DNA from: Saccharomyces paradoxus
Lineage: Eukaryota > Ascomycota > Saccharomycetes > Saccharomycetales > Saccharomycetaceae
NCBI RefSeq assembly: GCF_002079055.1
Contig: NC_047493.1
Location: forward strand, 682,001 to 746,000
Direction of reading: 5' to 3'
DNA length: 64,000 nt
Position 1 is the first letter of the stretch, and each line of letters opens with the position of its first letter. Below the pieces are notes generated by a model. It saw only the letters and a list, made by a program, of their open reading frames with translations. It had not been told where the DNA came from and made no database searches. A program made the position numbers and the translations under genes. Below, piece by piece: positions 17,326 to 28,490 of the stretch.

Positions 17326-18357
17326 ATGAGCGAAGATAAAGCCAAATTAGGGACCGCGAGGTCTGCCACGGAATATCGTCTATCCATCGGTAGCGCTCCG
17401 ACTTCAAGAAGGTCTTCTATGGGCGAATCCTCATCCCTGGCGAAATTTGCTGGCCAAGAAGGACTAACCAGTTCGGTTGGAGAATACAACGAGAACGCCA
17501 TACAGCAGCTTCTGTTGCCTAAGATACGAGAATTGAGCGATTCCATCATCACTTTAGATTCAAATTTCACGCACTTGAACTTTATTCACGAGAGTTTAGC
17601 TGACCTTAATGAATCGCTAGGCTCATTGTTGTATGGCATCATGAGCAATTCATGGTGCGTGGAATTTTCACAAGCTCCCCATGATATTCAAGACGATTTG
17701 ATCGCTATTAAACAGTTGAAATCGTTGGAAGATGAGAAAAATAACTTAGTAAGGGAGATCTCTAATATGGAACGTGGGATTAAAAGAAAAAAAGACGAAG
17801 GTGGTGGAAACGATTCGAGCAAAGCATCTCAGAACAAACAGTTTAACCAGCCGCTATTTCCTTCCTCACAGGTAAGAAAATATAGGCCATACGACAACAG
17901 AGACAAGCGGAAGTCATCCAAGATAGCCAACAACTCACAAGTAGAGAATGGGGAAGACTATGAAGATGATACCAGTAGTGAAGCTTCCTTCGTTCTAAAT
18001 CCAACAAATATGGGGGCGTCCAAATCATCTCAGGGCCACGTAAGTAAGACCACGCGTCCGAGTAACAATAACAATAGTAAACTAAGAAGAAAATCCATTT
18101 TACATACAATAAGAAACAGCATTGCTTCCGGCGCCGATTTACCCATCGAAAACGATAATGTTGTTAATCTAGGAGATCTGCATTCAAGTAATCGAATATC
18201 ACTAGGAAGTGGTGCTGCTAGGGTTGTCAATGGGCCCATTACAAAAAAAAGAAATTCCATGTTCTCAGGGCGTGCTGAAAGGAAATCTACAGAAAACAGA
18301 CATTCTGTTGCAAAAAAAACTGAAAAGAAAATGAGCACAAGGCCTCCCTTCAGATGA
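17326..18357 (+). CDS. DAM1: Dam1, outer-kinetochore microtubule ring subunit
   Basis: 343 residues from the ATG at 17326 (MSEDKAKLGTARS), matching the known start and length. Dam1 is the core subunit of the ten-protein Dam1/DASH ring that couples kinetochores to microtubule ends. The conserved DASH_Dam1 region covers about residues 50-130 (IRELSDSIITLDSNFTHLNF; LYGIMSNSWCVEFSQAP), and a coiled segment follows. The C-terminal half is basic and disordered with Aurora/Ipl1-type R/K-R/K-x-S sites: LRRKSILHT, KKRNSMF, and SRRSS at the N-terminus (Ser20). These fit the known Ipl1 sites Ser20, Ser257, Ser265 and Ser292. Confidence 0.97.
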   Translation: MSEDKAKLGTARSATEYRLSIGSAPTSRRSSMGESSSLAKFAGQEGLTSSVGEYNENAIQQLLLPKIRELSDSIITLDSNFTHLNFIHESLADLNESLGSLLYGIMSNSWCVEFSQAPHDIQDDLIAIKQLKSLEDEKNNLVREISNMERGIKRKKDEGGGNDSSKASQNKQFNQPLFPSSQVRKYRPYDNRDKRKSSKIANNSQVENGEDYEDDTSSEASFVLNPTNMGASKSSQGHVSKTTRPSNNNNSKLRRKSILHTIRNSIASGADLPIENDNVVNLGDLHSSNRISLGSGAARVVNGPITKKRNSMFSGRAERKSTENRHSVAKKTEKKMSTRPPFR

Positions 18358-18845
18358 ATGTGCCAAAGTCATCCAAAGAACTGTCCGCCTCGCAAAATAT
18401 ATGCTCGCATGCGTGAACTACTAATAGAAGAGAATTTGGCGGACTGACCGTTTCTTCTATAGCAACGAGGAGGAAAACAACACATATATCAACAGTGCAT
18501 GGGCACAATACGCATCACAACAAAATGGGATATATTTGTATAAGAAAGGAAATTGACTAGAACTGTCGAGAATTCCTGTATCAATATCAAATCATAAATA
18601 ACTGTGAAATTAGTTACTATCTTTGTATAGCATCTTCAAGATAAGTGCGGTGAACTTCGGGTAATACTTTATAACTGACGTTTTTTTTTTTTCGTTATGT
18701 ATGGCAAACCAACTTGACAAGAAAGTGGACAACAGTTAAAACAAAAGGAGGAAGAAAAGAAATTGACCTTTACATTGGAGAATAAGCAAGCGAACAGGTT
18801 ATCAACTGCCTAGGATCTTTACAAAGGACATAAAACTAGCCTTTT
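18358..18845. other. Intergenic DAM1-SPT6
   Basis: 488 bp holding the DAM1 3' region and the SPT6 promoter. A T12 tract near 18680 may exclude nucleosomes. No other site recognised. Confidence 0.45.
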
Positions 18846-21800
18846 ATGGAAGAGACGGGAGATTCGAAGCTGGTCCCTAGGGACGAAGAAGAAATAGTAA
18901 ATGACAACGATGAAACTAAAGCGCCTAGTGATGAAGAAGAGGGAGAAGATGTTTTCGACTCCTCTGAAGAGGATGAAGACATTGATGAAGATGAAGATGA
19001 AGCAAGAAAAGTGCAAGAAGGCTTCATTGTTAATGATGATGATGAAAATGAAGACTTAGGAACAAGCATTTCTAAAAAAAGAAGAAAGCATAAAAGAAGA
19101 GAAAGGGAAGAAGATGATCGACTATCCGAAGATGATTTGGACCTGTTGATGGAAAATGCTGGTGTTGAACGTACCAAAGCGAGCTCCTCTTCAGGGAAAT
19201 TCAAAAGGTTAAAGAGGGTAGGAGATGAAGGAAACGTCGCAGAATCAGAAAGTGACAATGTCGCTGTTTCAAGGCAAGATTCTACCTCCAAATTGGAGGA
19301 TTTCTTTTCCGAAGACGAAGAAGAAGATGAATCTGGTTTGCGTAAAGGTAGAAATAATGAATATGGGCGTGATGAAGAAGACCATGGGGATAGAAACAGA
19401 ACAGCCGATAAAGGTGGAATATTGGATGAGTTGGATGATTTCATTGAAGATGATGAATTTTCTGATGAGGACGATGAAACTAGACAAAGAAGAATCCAAG
19501 AAAAGAAGCTTTTAAGAGAACAATCCACCAAGCAACCTACACAGATCACTGGTCTATCGTCGGATAAGATCGACGAAATGTATGACATTTTTGGTGACGG
19601 TCATGACTACGATTGGGCCTTAGAAATTGAAAATGAGGAATTAGAAAATGGTAACGAAAACAATGAAGCTGAAGAAGAAGAAATCGATGAAGAAACTGGC
19701 GCTGTAAAAAGCGCTAAGAAAAAAATATCTCTACAAGACATTTATGACTTAGAGGATTTGAAAAAGAACTTGATGACTGAAGGAGACATGAAAATTAGAA
19801 AGACAGATATTCCAGAAAGATACCAAGAATTAAGAGCAGGCATTACTGACTACGGAAATATGTCATCCGAGGATCAAGAGTTGGAAAGAAACTGGATAGC
19901 AGAAAAAATTTCTGTAGATAAAAACTTCGATGCCAATTATGATCTCACTGAATTCAAAGAAGCGATTGGGAACGCGATCAAATTCATCACCAAAGAAAAC
20001 TTGGAAGTTCCTTTTATTTATGCTTACCGTCGTAACTACATTTCTTCAAGAGAAAAAGACGGGTTTCTTTTGACTGAAGATGACCTTTGGGAAATTGTTA
20101 GCCTTGACATTGAATTTCACAGTCTTGTAAACAAAAAGGATTATGTTCAGAGATTTTATGAGGAATTACACATCGACGATTCTATTGTCAGTGAATACTT
20201 TAAAAATCAGAATACTGCATCCATCGCTGAGCTGAATTCTCTACAGGATATATACGACTACCTGGAATTCAAGTATGCCAATGAAATTAACGAAATGTTT
20301 ATAAATCACACCGGAAAAACCGGTAAGAAACATTTGAAAAATTCCAGTTATGAAAAATTCAAAGCTAGCCCTCTTTATCAAGCGGTTAGTGATATTGGTA
20401 TATCAGCTGAGGATGTTGGTGAAAATATTGGTTCACAGCATCAAATCCACCCTCCTGTAGATCACCCTAGTTCCAAACCAATAGAAGTGATAGAATCTAT
20501 ATTGAATGCCAACAGCGGTGATTTGCAAGTCTTTACGTCCAATACTAAACTAGCAATTGATACAGTCCAAAAATATTACTCTTTGGAATTGTCTAAGAAT
20601 ACGAAGATAAGGGAAAAAGTTAGATCTGATTTTTCCAAATATTATCTGGCTGACGTTGTGTTAACTGCTAAAGGTAAAAAAGAGATTCAAAAGGGATCTT
20701 TATATGAGGATATAAAATATGCTATCAATAGAACTCCAATGCACTTTCGTAGGGATCCAGATGTTTTCCTGAGAATGGTCGAGGCAGAATCTTTGAATTT
20801 GCTCAGTGTTAAGTTACACATGTCATCGCAAGCTCAATACATAGAGCACTTATTCCAAATTGCTCTTGAAACCACTAATACCTCGGATATCGCGATTGAA
20901 TGGAATAACTTCCGTAAACTGGCATTCAACCAAGCAATGGATAAGATTTTCCAGGATATATCCCAGGAAGTTAAAGACAATTTAACAAAAAATTGTCAAA
21001 AATTGGTCGCCAAGACTGTTCGTCATAAATTTATGACAAAATTGGACCAAGCTCCGTTCATTCCTAATGTCAGAGAGCCAAAAATTCCAAAAATCTTAAC
21101 TTTAACTTGTGGCCAGGGTAGGTTCGGAGCCGATGCTATTATTGCTGTTTACGTCAACAGAAAGGGTGATTTCATAAGAGATTACAAGATTGTCGACAAT
21201 CCATTTGATAAGACAAATCCTGAAAAATTTGAAGATACCTTGGATAATATCATTCAAAGTTGTCAGCCGAATGCCATCGGCATCAATGGTCCCAACCCCA
21301 AGACTCAAAAATTTTACAAAAAATTACAAGAAGTTCTGCATAAGAAACAAATTGTCGACAGTAGAGGACATACTATTCCAATCATCTACGTTGAGGACGA
21401 AGTCGCTATTCGCTACCAGAATTCTGAAAGAGCTGCCCAAGAATTTCCAAACAAACCCCCCCTAGTTAAATACTGTATCGCCTTGGCGCGTTATATGCAT
21501 TCTCCATTGTTGGAATATGCTAATTTATCAGGTGAAGAAGTGAAGTCATTGTCAATCCACCCACATCAAAACCTCTTATCCTCAGAACAACTGAGTTGGG
21601 CTCTTGAAACCTCTTTCGTTGATATTGTCAACTTGGTCAGTGTTGAAGTTAACAAAGCTACGGATAATAATTACTATGCTAGCGCGCTCAAATACATTTC
21701 TGGCTTTGGAAAACGTAAAGCTATCGATTTCTTACAATCACTTCAAAGGCTAAATGAACCATTATTGGCTCGTCAGCAGTTAATTACTCATAACATTCTT

Positions 21801-23201
21801 CACAAGACTATTTTTATGAATTCTGCCGGGTTCCTCTACATCTCGTGGAATGAGAAACGACAAAAATACGAAGATTTGGAACATGACCAATTAGACAGCA
21901 CTAGAATTCATCCGGAAGACTACCATTTAGCTACCAAGGTTGCTGCTGATGCTTTGGAATACGACCCTGATACTATTGCCGAAAAAGAAGAACAGGGAAC
22001 CATGAGTGAATTCATTGAACTGCTAAGGGAGGATCCCGATCGTAGAGCGAAACTAGAATCGTTGAATTTAGAATCATACGCGGAAGAACTTGAAAAGAAT
22101 ACTGGATTAAGAAAACTTAATAATTTAAATACAATCGTCCTTGAATTGTTGGATGGATTTGAAGAATTGAGAAATGACTTCCACCCTCTGCAAGGTGATG
22201 AAATTTTCCAAAGTTTAACTGGTGAGTCTGAAAAGACCTTTTTTAAGGGCAGTATCATTCCGGTTAGGGTAGAAAGATTTTGGCACAACGATATAGTTTG
22301 CACTACAAACTCTGAAGTTGAATGTGTAGTGAATGCTCAACGTCACGCAGGTGCACAATTAAGGAGACCTGCAAATGAAATATACGAAATTGGAAAAACG
22401 TATCCAGCAAAGGTAATATACATCGACTATGCTAATATTACTGCGGAAGTCTCGTTATTAGACCATGATGTCAAACAGCAATATGTCCCGATAAGTTACA
22501 GTAAAGACCCTTCCATTTGGGACTTGAAACAGGAACTAGAAGATGCCGAAGAGGAGAGGAAACTGATGATGGCAGAGGCCCGTGCGAAGAGAACACATCG
22601 TGTTATCAATCATCCTTACTATTTTCCCTTCAACGGCAGACAAGCTGAAGATTACTTGAGGAGTAAGGAACGTGGTGAATTTGTGATCAGACAGTCTAGC
22701 CGAGGTGATGACCATTTGGTTATCACTTGGAAGTTGGATAAGGATTTATTTCAACATATTGATATTCAAGAATTAGAAAAAGAAAATCCTTTGGCATTAG
22801 GTAAAGTTCTGGTTGTCGACAACCAGAAATACAATGATTTAGACCAGATCATTGTAGAATACCTACAAAACAAAGTAAGACTTTTGAACGAAATGACATC
22901 TAGTGAAAAATTCAAAAGTGGTACTAAGAAGGATGTGGTCAAGTTCATTGAAGACTACTCTAGAGTGAATCCAAATAAATCTGTCTACTATTTTAGTCTG
23001 AACTACGATAACCCTGGTTGGTTTTATTTAATGTTCAAGATTAACGCAAATAGCAAATTATACACATGGAATGTGAAATTAACGAACACTGGTTATTTCC
23101 TGGTAAACTACAATTATCCAAGTGTTATTCAACTTTGTAATGGTTTTAAGACTCTTTTAAAATCTAACAGTAGTAAGAGTAGGATGAACAACTATCGTTA
23201 G
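18846..23201 (+). CDS. SPT6: Spt6, transcription elongation factor and histone chaperone
   Basis: 1451 residues, full length. Spt6 travels with elongating RNA polymerase II, binds histones H3-H4 and restores chromatin behind it. Order: very acidic disordered N-terminus (1-230) with the Spn1-binding segment near 230-270 ([18 protein letters not shown]); helical core; YqgF/RuvC-like domain from about 750 ([18 protein letters not shown]); helix-hairpin-helix near 940; S1 domain near 1130-1220; tandem SH2 from about 1250 with the phosphate-binding Arg1282 in FVIRQSS. The domain order is Tex-like. Ends RMNNYR. An antisense low-complexity ORF over the acidic region is an artefact. Confidence 0.98.
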   Translation: MEETGDSKLVPRDEEEIVNDNDETKAPSDEEEGEDVFDSSEEDEDIDEDEDEARKVQEGFIVNDDDENEDLGTSISKKRRKHKRREREEDDRLSEDDLDLLMENAGVERTKASSSSGKFKRLKRVGDEGNVAESESDNVAVSRQDSTSKLEDFFSEDEEEDESGLRKGRNNEYGRDEEDHGDRNRTADKGGILDELDDFIEDDEFSDEDDETRQRRIQEKKLLREQSTKQPTQITGLSSDKIDEMYDIFGDGHDYDWALEIENEELENGNENNEAEEEEIDEETGAVKSAKKKISLQDIYDLEDLKKNLMTEGDMKIRKTDIPERYQELRAGITDYGNMSSEDQELERNWIAEKISVDKNFDANYDLTEFKEAIGNAIKFITKENLEVPFIYAYRRNYISSREKDGFLLTEDDLWEIVSLDIEFHSLVNKKDYVQRFYEELHIDDSIVSEYFKNQNTASIAELNSLQDIYDYLEFKYANEINEMFINHTGKTGKKHLKNSSYEKFKASPLYQAVSDIGISAEDVGENIGSQHQIHPPVDHPSSKPIEVIESILNANSGDLQVFTSNTKLAIDTVQKYYSLELSKNTKIREKVRSDFSKYYLADVVLTAKGKKEIQKGSLYEDIKYAINRTPMHFRRDPDVFLRMVEAESLNLLSVKLHMSSQAQYIEHLFQIALETTNTSDIAIEWNNFRKLAFNQAMDKIFQDISQEVKDNLTKNCQKLVAKTVRHKFMTKLDQAPFIPNVREPKIPKILTLTCGQGRFGADAIIAVYVNRKGDFIRDYKIVDNPFDKTNPEKFEDTLDNIIQSCQPNAIGINGPNPKTQKFYKKLQEVLHKKQIVDSRGHTIPIIYVEDEVAIRYQNSERAAQEFPNKPPLVKYCIALARYMHSPLLEYANLSGEEVKSLSIHPHQNLLSSEQLSWALETSFVDIVNLVSVEVNKATDNNYYASALKYISGFGKRKAIDFLQSLQRLNEPLLARQQLITHNILHKTIFMNSAGFLYISWNEKRQKYEDLEHDQLDSTRIHPEDYHLATKVAADALEYDPDTIAEKEEQGTMSEFIELLREDPDRRAKLESLNLESYAEELEKNTGLRKLNNLNTIVLELLDGFEELRNDFHPLQGDEIFQSLTGESEKTFFKGSIIPVRVERFWHNDIVCTTNSEVECVVNAQRHAGAQLRRPANEIYEIGKTYPAKVIYIDYANITAEVSLLDHDVKQQYVPISYSKDPSIWDLKQELEDAEEERKLMMAEARAKRTHRVINHPYYFPFNGRQAEDYLRSKERGEFVIRQSSRGDDHLVITWKLDKDLFQHIDIQELEKENPLALGKVLVVDNQKYNDLDQIIVEYLQNKVRLLNEMTSSEKFKSGTKKDVVKFIEDYSRVNPNKSVYYFSLNYDNPGWFYLMFKINANSKLYTWNVKLTNTGYFLVNYNYPSVIQLCNGFKTLLKSNSSKSRMNNYR

Positions 23202-23486
23202 ATGCATGTGTAGTGGTCATTATTATTAATATTTTTATTATTACTTTTACCATTGTTTAGGTAATGTATGTAAACTAGAACCCTTCAACTGTATTTTTTA
23301 CGTAAATACTTGCTGCATGTTTAGTTGCGGAAAATTTGTGCTAGTGGTGAGCACATCACTCAAAGAACTTTCTACAATAATAGCTTAGGAACCAAAGTTT
23401 TAGAAATGTTCTTCACTAATCGGAAAGCAAGTGCTACAATGAGACGACTATTTTGATTTTCAAATGTTGGGAGGCGGTAAAATAAT

Positions 23487-24989
23487 CTAGTATACATTTT
23501 TAATTACTTTTATGATGTAAATTGACTTCGTAGACGTTCCAGCGACAACCCTCATTTGGTCCCTACTCACATCCATACATTTTATCCTATTATGCAAAAA
23601 GTTCGCCTTATTCGGAATATTTAAAAGTCTGGAATCACCAGTCATCAAATCAACACTGTAGATACCTTCATCATTTCCTACCAATATACCATTAGAAGAG
23701 TCCAACTTCCGGAGAATTGGTAACGAGAAATCATCTTGACATATTTCTGTAGCAAAATTTCTTATAATTTTATCGTAGTAAGTCTGAACCTCACCCAATT
23801 CCATCGACATTGAATAGCCTATATTCATAGGTATTTCTACTAAAACCAATCTCATGTAGGGTTTATGTGACGTGGCCACCACTAGCATGGTACTGGGCGT
23901 TAATTTTACCGTATCTTCATTATTAGAATGAACAAAATCTACTACTATTACATCTCGAATGTTGAAAGCGTACGTGCTAAATTCTGCATTGTTCAAGGCA
24001 ATGTTGTATGAATGAACAAGATTTTTTGCATCTATAATTGAGTAACATGCTATATGAGTGAATTCCGCTCTGGTAAGAAACACCGAAAAACTGTTACGAC
24101 GACCACTGTTACCACCGTTGGCGATAACATTCAACGACGTACAATTGGAAGCTAGCTTTATTTCAGAAAGTTGTGTGAAAAAAGGGCTCCCGTCTTTTAT
24201 CTCCAACAAACTCAGACGCAAGAAATTATCCATCCCACTAGTAATAATAAACCAAGACGACTCCGTAACATTGCAGATCTTTATATGCGTAATCATTCTC
24301 GCATGAATTTTCCATACCCCGTTGGGAATCACTTCAAAATTCTTATTTAGCAAGTAGAAGCTTCCGTTCATTGGGCAGACGTAGTGGTAACCGGAACTGC
24401 CAATAGATCCGCACAGCTTGACAATGCTCTTAACTTTTTCATTAATTTTAAATGACTTCGACGTCGCTTTCCTAATGTCGTAGGCTACTAAATCTCCAGT
24501 AGCTGACGACAGTAATAAATACTTGCCGTCTTCTGTAAAGGTTGTGCTAATAAACAACGTATCTTTGGGTAAGGCTTCGTTCAATTTAACATCAATAGAA
24601 AATTTCAAACTATAGTTCCAAGATTGGATTCCATATTTAGCATTGTCAATTGGGGCTAAATCATCGTTTATTGAAAGATTTTTTAGCCTATCTTCGAATG
24701 ATAGTTTTTTGTAGTAAATCCTATCTTCAATAACGCTCTGTAGGTCTTCTAGTGGTATCTCACCAACATTACTATATGAACTTTTAGTCTTTTCTAAGGC
24801 GGAGAGTGGTAGCGCTGTCTCCCTTATGAATGCAGTCAGTGAGTCTTCTAAACCGTTACGCTTGAGATAATTGGCAATCAATAGATTAGTGTAAAGCCTA
24901 GACGTAGAATTTTCACCCATGGTGCTCTTACCGGACTTTTGTTTCTCGCTGTCACCTGTTTGTTCGAAATCAGGTCCTTTTTTTGGCAT
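23487..24989 (-). CDS. YGR117C: Uncharacterised protein with N-terminal LisH motif and beta-propeller-like body
   Basis: 500 residues from the ATG at 24989; an in-frame ATG at 24920 (MGENSTSRLYTN, 477 aa) is close to the 476 residues I remember for S. cerevisiae Ygr117c and may be the true start. Function is unknown. Right after that second Met comes LLIANYLKRNGLEDSLTAF, a good LisH motif (dimerisation, often in adaptors). From residue ~120 on, repeating beta-rich blocks such as FTEDGKYLLLSSATGDLVAY and CMDVSRDQMRVVAGTSTKSI look like WD40-type blades. LisH plus propeller is the layout of many complex scaffolds. It shares its promoter with RPS23A. Confidence 0.88.
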   Translation of the reverse strand: MPKKGPDFEQTGDSEKQKSGKSTMGENSTSRLYTNLLIANYLKRNGLEDSLTAFIRETALPLSALEKTKSSYSNVGEIPLEDLQSVIEDRIYYKKLSFEDRLKNLSINDDLAPIDNAKYGIQSWNYSLKFSIDVKLNEALPKDTLFISTTFTEDGKYLLLSSATGDLVAYDIRKATSKSFKINEKVKSIVKLCGSIGSSGYHYVCPMNGSFYLLNKNFEVIPNGVWKIHARMITHIKICNVTESSWFIITSGMDNFLRLSLLEIKDGSPFFTQLSEIKLASNCTSLNVIANGGNSGRRNSFSVFLTRAEFTHIACYSIIDAKNLVHSYNIALNNAEFSTYAFNIRDVIVVDFVHSNNEDTVKLTPSTMLVVATSHKPYMRLVLVEIPMNIGYSMSMELGEVQTYYDKIIRNFATEICQDDFSLPILRKLDSSNGILVGNDEGIYSVDLMTGDSRLLNIPNKANFLHNRIKCMDVSRDQMRVVAGTSTKSIYIIKVIKNVY

Positions 24990-25416
24990 TCTTATATATT
25001 ACTTTCCTTGAAAATTACATTACACCCATACATACAATACCACCCACACCTTGAACGCAAAAAAATGAAAACTTTGCTTTAGAAGACCTTTCGGGATTAC
25101 GACGCGGGCTCTGGAAAGGAGGATATGACATTCAGGCGGAACATCCTTCCAGAAAGTTTACTCTTGTGCGTGCTTCATGGAACAGCACCAAGCAGAGCTC
25201 CTTCCAAGGCTGGCGCATCATCTCTGCCATTTGCTTACGAACAGCAGCAGCAGCAGTAGCAGCAGCGTTTGAGTTCTCTGTGCCGAGAGTATACTGCGGT
25301 AACATAACGTTTCAACTAATGGTTTTAGTATGTTAAATTAGATGCTGCCTCTGAGTTGATGTGCTAGAATAATATTAAATTTTATAAGAGCCTAAGACAA
25401 CAGGAAATAAACAAAG
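24990..25416. promoter_or_regulatory. Divergent promoter YGR117C / RPS23A with Rap1 sites
   Basis: ACACCCATACATA (25022-25034) fits the Rap1 consensus ACACCCRYACAYM exactly, and a second Rap1-like block CACCCACACC lies at 25040-25050. Paired Rap1 sites about 370-395 bp before the ATG are the hallmark of yeast ribosomal-protein promoters (with Fhl1/Ifh1). A CAG-rich repeat lies between the Rap1 sites and RPS23A (listed separately). YGR117C starts only 33 bp from the nearest Rap1 site. Confidence 0.85.
25242..25266 (+). repeat. Interrupted CAG trinucleotide repeat
   Basis: Eight triplets in a row (five CAG, one TAG, then CAG CAG) in non-coding DNA between the Rap1 sites and the RPS23A ATG. It lies outside any gene and is unusually GC-rich for this promoter. 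Confidence 0.85.
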
Positions 25417-26164
25417 ATGGGTAAAGGTAAACCAAGAGGTTTGAACTCTGCTAGAAAGTTACGTGTCCACAGAAGAAACAAGTATGTTAACTAATTCAAA
25501 GTGCAAAAAAAATCCGGCCCCTATTGTGATTTGTTAAGTGGAGGAAGCGTAAGTGAATTCTGGAATGATAAATTTTGGCACCTATGAATATTGCACATCC
25601 TAGCACAATAGGTTTAAAGTTATGTCAAAAGTGATAGAAGCTAATGAATAGTTGAAGGTCAACTTTACCACTCTTTCCAATTTATAGTACGGAAAATAAA
25701 CCATTTGTTCCAAAGATTCAGAAATCACAAGAGGCCGTTCCTCACAACGGAAAAATTCTTTTTACTAACAATTCTTTTTTTATTACTACAGCCGTTGGGC
25801 CGAAAACAACTATAAGAAGAGATTGTTGGGTACTGCCTTCAAGTCTTCTCCATTCGGTGGTTCTTCTCACGCCAAGGGTATCGTCTTAGAAAAGTTGGGT
25901 ATTGAATCCAAGCAACCTAACTCTGCTATCAGAAAGTGTGTTAGAGTTCAATTAATTAAGAACGGTAAGAAAGTTACTGCTTTCGTCCCTAACGATGGTT
26001 GTTTAAACTTTGTTGATGAAAATGACGAAGTTTTGCTAGCAGGTTTCGGTAGAAAGGGTAAGGCTAAGGGTGATATTCCAGGTGTTAGATTCAAGGTCGT
26101 TAAGGTCTCTGGTGTCTCCTTGTTGGCTTTGTGGAAAGAAAAGAAGGAAAAGCCAAGATCATAA
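25417..26164 (+). CDS. RPS23A: Ribosomal protein uS12 (Rps23), two exons
   Basis: Exon 1 is 25417-25481 (65 nt), exon 2 is 25792-26164; joined they give 438 nt, 145 residues plus stop, the exact uS12 length. Protein: [20 protein letters not shown], then [15 protein letters not shown] across the junction. uS12 sits at the decoding centre of the 40S subunit and guards accuracy; the loop [10 protein letters not shown] holds the conserved PNSA proline that is hydroxylated in yeast. S. cerevisiae has an identical paralogue, RPS23B. Codon use is strongly biased (GGT, AAG, TTG), as expected for high expression. Confidence 0.98.
25482..25791 (+). other. RPS23A spliceosomal intron
   Basis: 310 nt. 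5' splice site GTATGT at 25482, branch site TACTAAC at 25763-25769, 3' splice site CAG ending at 25791, with no AG between branch point and acceptor. The position interrupts the codon for the second Asn of RRNNRW (phase 2). Typical ribosomal-protein intron. Confidence 0.96.
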
Positions 26165-26489
26165 GCAGGGAAGTTATCCTCTTGAGAACTACATTGTTTT
26201 TGTACCTTAATGTATCTCTTTATTCTTTCAGCAAGTCCCTTCTAAATTTCTCATTAGGAACGGGAGAGAATCACATCAATTTTTTCTCTTTAATAGAATG
26301 AATGTATAATTCAATAGAAAAAAAAACAACATAATTTGCACTTTATTTTGATGCTGCCAAAAAGTTTTTACCGTGAACGTCTGCTTCCTTTGGTTGAAGT
26401 TCTGCTCATATTTTAAGTTGATTAATAATGCTATGTATGTAATGGATTCATCCTTTATACAAATTCAGTCATTGATTTAAGTAACCTGA
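26165..26489. other. Convergent 3' region RPS23A/NUP57
   Basis: 325 bp between two convergent genes. A/T-rich 3' regions only; no gene or site recognised. Confidence 0.5.
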
Positions 26490-28118
26490 TTACGTCTTAT
26501 TTTTATATTCTTTAACAATTACAGCATCCTTCTCTAAAACCTCATTCAAGTATGTTATACCCCGCTGTTGGTTCGTCAGAATCTCCACTATCTTATTAAT
26601 ACGATCATTAGATTCTTCACCGGTGCCTTGGGACATGCTGTCTTGGTTTTTGGCATCGTCATTGAAAACCATTAGTTTACTATCTAGTTGGCTAGAAATA
26701 TTTTTAGCACGTTCTTTTAGGATAGCCAAACGTGCCCACAGTTCGTTGGTCTTACCCAAACCTGCAGGATCTTCACTCCGCTGAAGTAGAGTTTGGAATT
26801 GTGACCACATTTTCTCTTCTGCAATACCCAATGGCAGTCCCCTATTTTTCAGGATTGCCAACTGTGTGCCCAGTTTTAAGATTCTCTTTTCAATTTCTAC
26901 ATTCCTTGATTGTGCCTTCAAAATTCTGGATGCGGTGTCCAATTCATGCTTTTGTTGCAACTGTGTGGACTTCTCCAAAATATGATTCAAGATAATTCTA
27001 GCTTGTGCGACATTTTCAGTTTGTACTTGATTGCGTTGATTTAAGCCTTCAAATCCATATATTTGAATAGGGATTGTCTGAGGGGAAGGTTTCTTTTCCA
27101 TTGCTTGATCCCACTCTTCTTGAAGTACTTGTCCTGGTTTGGTATATAGAATAGCTTCTGTTTCATTCACTTTATTGTATACAAATGCTCTCAGTTTTGT
27201 TTTCGTTGTGTTTGGATCCCACGATTCTTTACATTTCAACACCTGTTCTTGAATCTGCTGGGGATAATTAGAAAGCTGCTGCTGCTGTTGAGCAATTGCT
27301 TGCGTTTGTTGTAACGGTACCTGAAATTGCTGTTGCTGTTGCTGTTGCTGTAAATTAGATCCAGTTGAAGGCTTAGACCAGGCAAATGATGGTTGCGTGG
27401 ACACTGTATTTCCGAATCCAGGCATAGTGCTTGTTTGAGGCTGCTGGGATTGGCCGAAAAGGCCACCTCCGCCAAGGGTATTGTTATTCTGGGTGCCGCT
27501 TCCAAACATCCCACCACTAGCTGTTGGTCCCTGCGGCTTACTACCAAATAAGCCTCCCGTAGCCGGTGTAGTATTTTGAGGTTTGGCGCCAAAAAGTCCA
27601 CCACCATTCATGTTAGATGTGTTTTGCGTACTAGTGCTGCCCATCAGTGAGCCAGTGGACCCGATTTTATTACCAAATAACCCCCCGCCTGTAGTACTAT
27701 TATTTTGTGCAGTGCTGCCGAAGAGACCTCCGGTTGTGGTAGTTGGCTTGCTTCCAAATAGTCCTCCTCCAGTGGTGGATTGCTGAGGTTGAGCTGTTTG
27801 CTGGCCAAATAAACCTGTTCCAGTAGCTGTAGTTCCTGAAGCGTTGGTGCTTGAACTCCCCAAGCTACCGAGGGCTGGCTTATTACCGAAAAGACCTCCT
27901 CCTGTACTATTTTGTTGGTTACTTCCAAAAGTATTCGTGGTCTGATTGGCACCAAACCCACTGGTCGCAGTCGCACCAGAATTTGGCTGGCTACCTCCAA
28001 AGCTAAATCCTGAACCTGAAGGTTGAGTATTTGTATTATTATTCTGTCCAAATGAAAAACCGGTCGAACCAGCCGGTTTGTTTCCGAATCCGTTATTACT
28101 ACCGCCGAAACCAAACAT
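26490..28118 (-). CDS. NUP57: Nup57, FG nucleoporin of the Nsp1 complex
   Basis: 542 residues (about 541 in S. cerevisiae). Nup57 forms the central-channel trimer with Nsp1 and Nup49. Residues 1-250 are a disordered repeat region with many GLFG units separated by Asn/Ser/Thr/Gly spacers. Residues ~255-295 are Gln-rich (two Q runs, the longer about nine). The C-terminal half (from ~300) is helical coiled coil that anchors the protein to Nsp1, Nup49 and Nic96. The GLFG repeats make the reverse frames long and open, producing false ORFs on both strands. Confidence 0.97.
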   Translation of the reverse strand: MFGFGGSNNGFGNKPAGSTGFSFGQNNNTNTQPSGSGFSFGGSQPNSGATATSGFGANQTTNTFGSNQQNSTGGGLFGNKPALGSLGSSSTNASGTTATGTGLFGQQTAQPQQSTTGGGLFGSKPTTTTGGLFGSTAQNNSTTGGGLFGNKIGSTGSLMGSTSTQNTSNMNGGGLFGAKPQNTTPATGGLFGSKPQGPTASGGMFGSGTQNNNTLGGGGLFGQSQQPQTSTMPGFGNTVSTQPSFAWSKPSTGSNLQQQQQQQQFQVPLQQTQAIAQQQQQLSNYPQQIQEQVLKCKESWDPNTTKTKLRAFVYNKVNETEAILYTKPGQVLQEEWDQAMEKKPSPQTIPIQIYGFEGLNQRNQVQTENVAQARIILNHILEKSTQLQQKHELDTASRILKAQSRNVEIEKRILKLGTQLAILKNRGLPLGIAEEKMWSQFQTLLQRSEDPAGLGKTNELWARLAILKERAKNISSQLDSKLMVFNDDAKNQDSMSQGTGEESNDRINKIVEILTNQQRGITYLNEVLEKDAVIVKEYKNKT

Positions 28119-28490
28119 GTGATCAATTGGTCAACAAAATTTGTCTTATATTACTAACGAGCGTTTCTGGAATAGCTTGAACTGGAGAATCCTTGATTTA
28201 GTCTTTCAGTCCCTTTGGCAGAAAATTGTAAACATTGACTTGGAGAGTTGAACTTTTGCTTTTACTCATTTCAAGAAACAAAATTTTTGGAAAATAATCC
28301 ATTTCGGGTACGTTCAAAATGATGACAATAAGCAATGATAGAGTTTATCTAGATCATCATATAGCTATTATTCTATTCTATTCTATTGCGAGGAAGGTGT
28401 TTTAACCTTGTAGAATGATCATACGTAAAGTACGAAAAAACTAAAATACTTATATCAGTCCTTAATTGAAGTGTACAAAGTTTTTCCCAT
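28119..28490. other. Intergenic NUP57-COG2
   Basis: 372 bp upstream of NUP57 and downstream of COG2. A short tandem TTCTA/ATTCT microsatellite (about 3-4 units) lies at about 28369-28387. No other signal. Confidence 0.6.

Noticed and set aside
18836-19588. Antisense ORF of 250 codons across the SPT6 N-terminus
   Set aside because: Its Ser-rich low-complexity sequence is the mirror of the Glu/Asp codons of acidic Spt6; S. cerevisiae counterparts here are called dubious.
27236-28126. Long alternative-frame ORFs over NUP57
   Set aside because: Produced by the GLFG/Asn/Gln codon repeats of the real gene.
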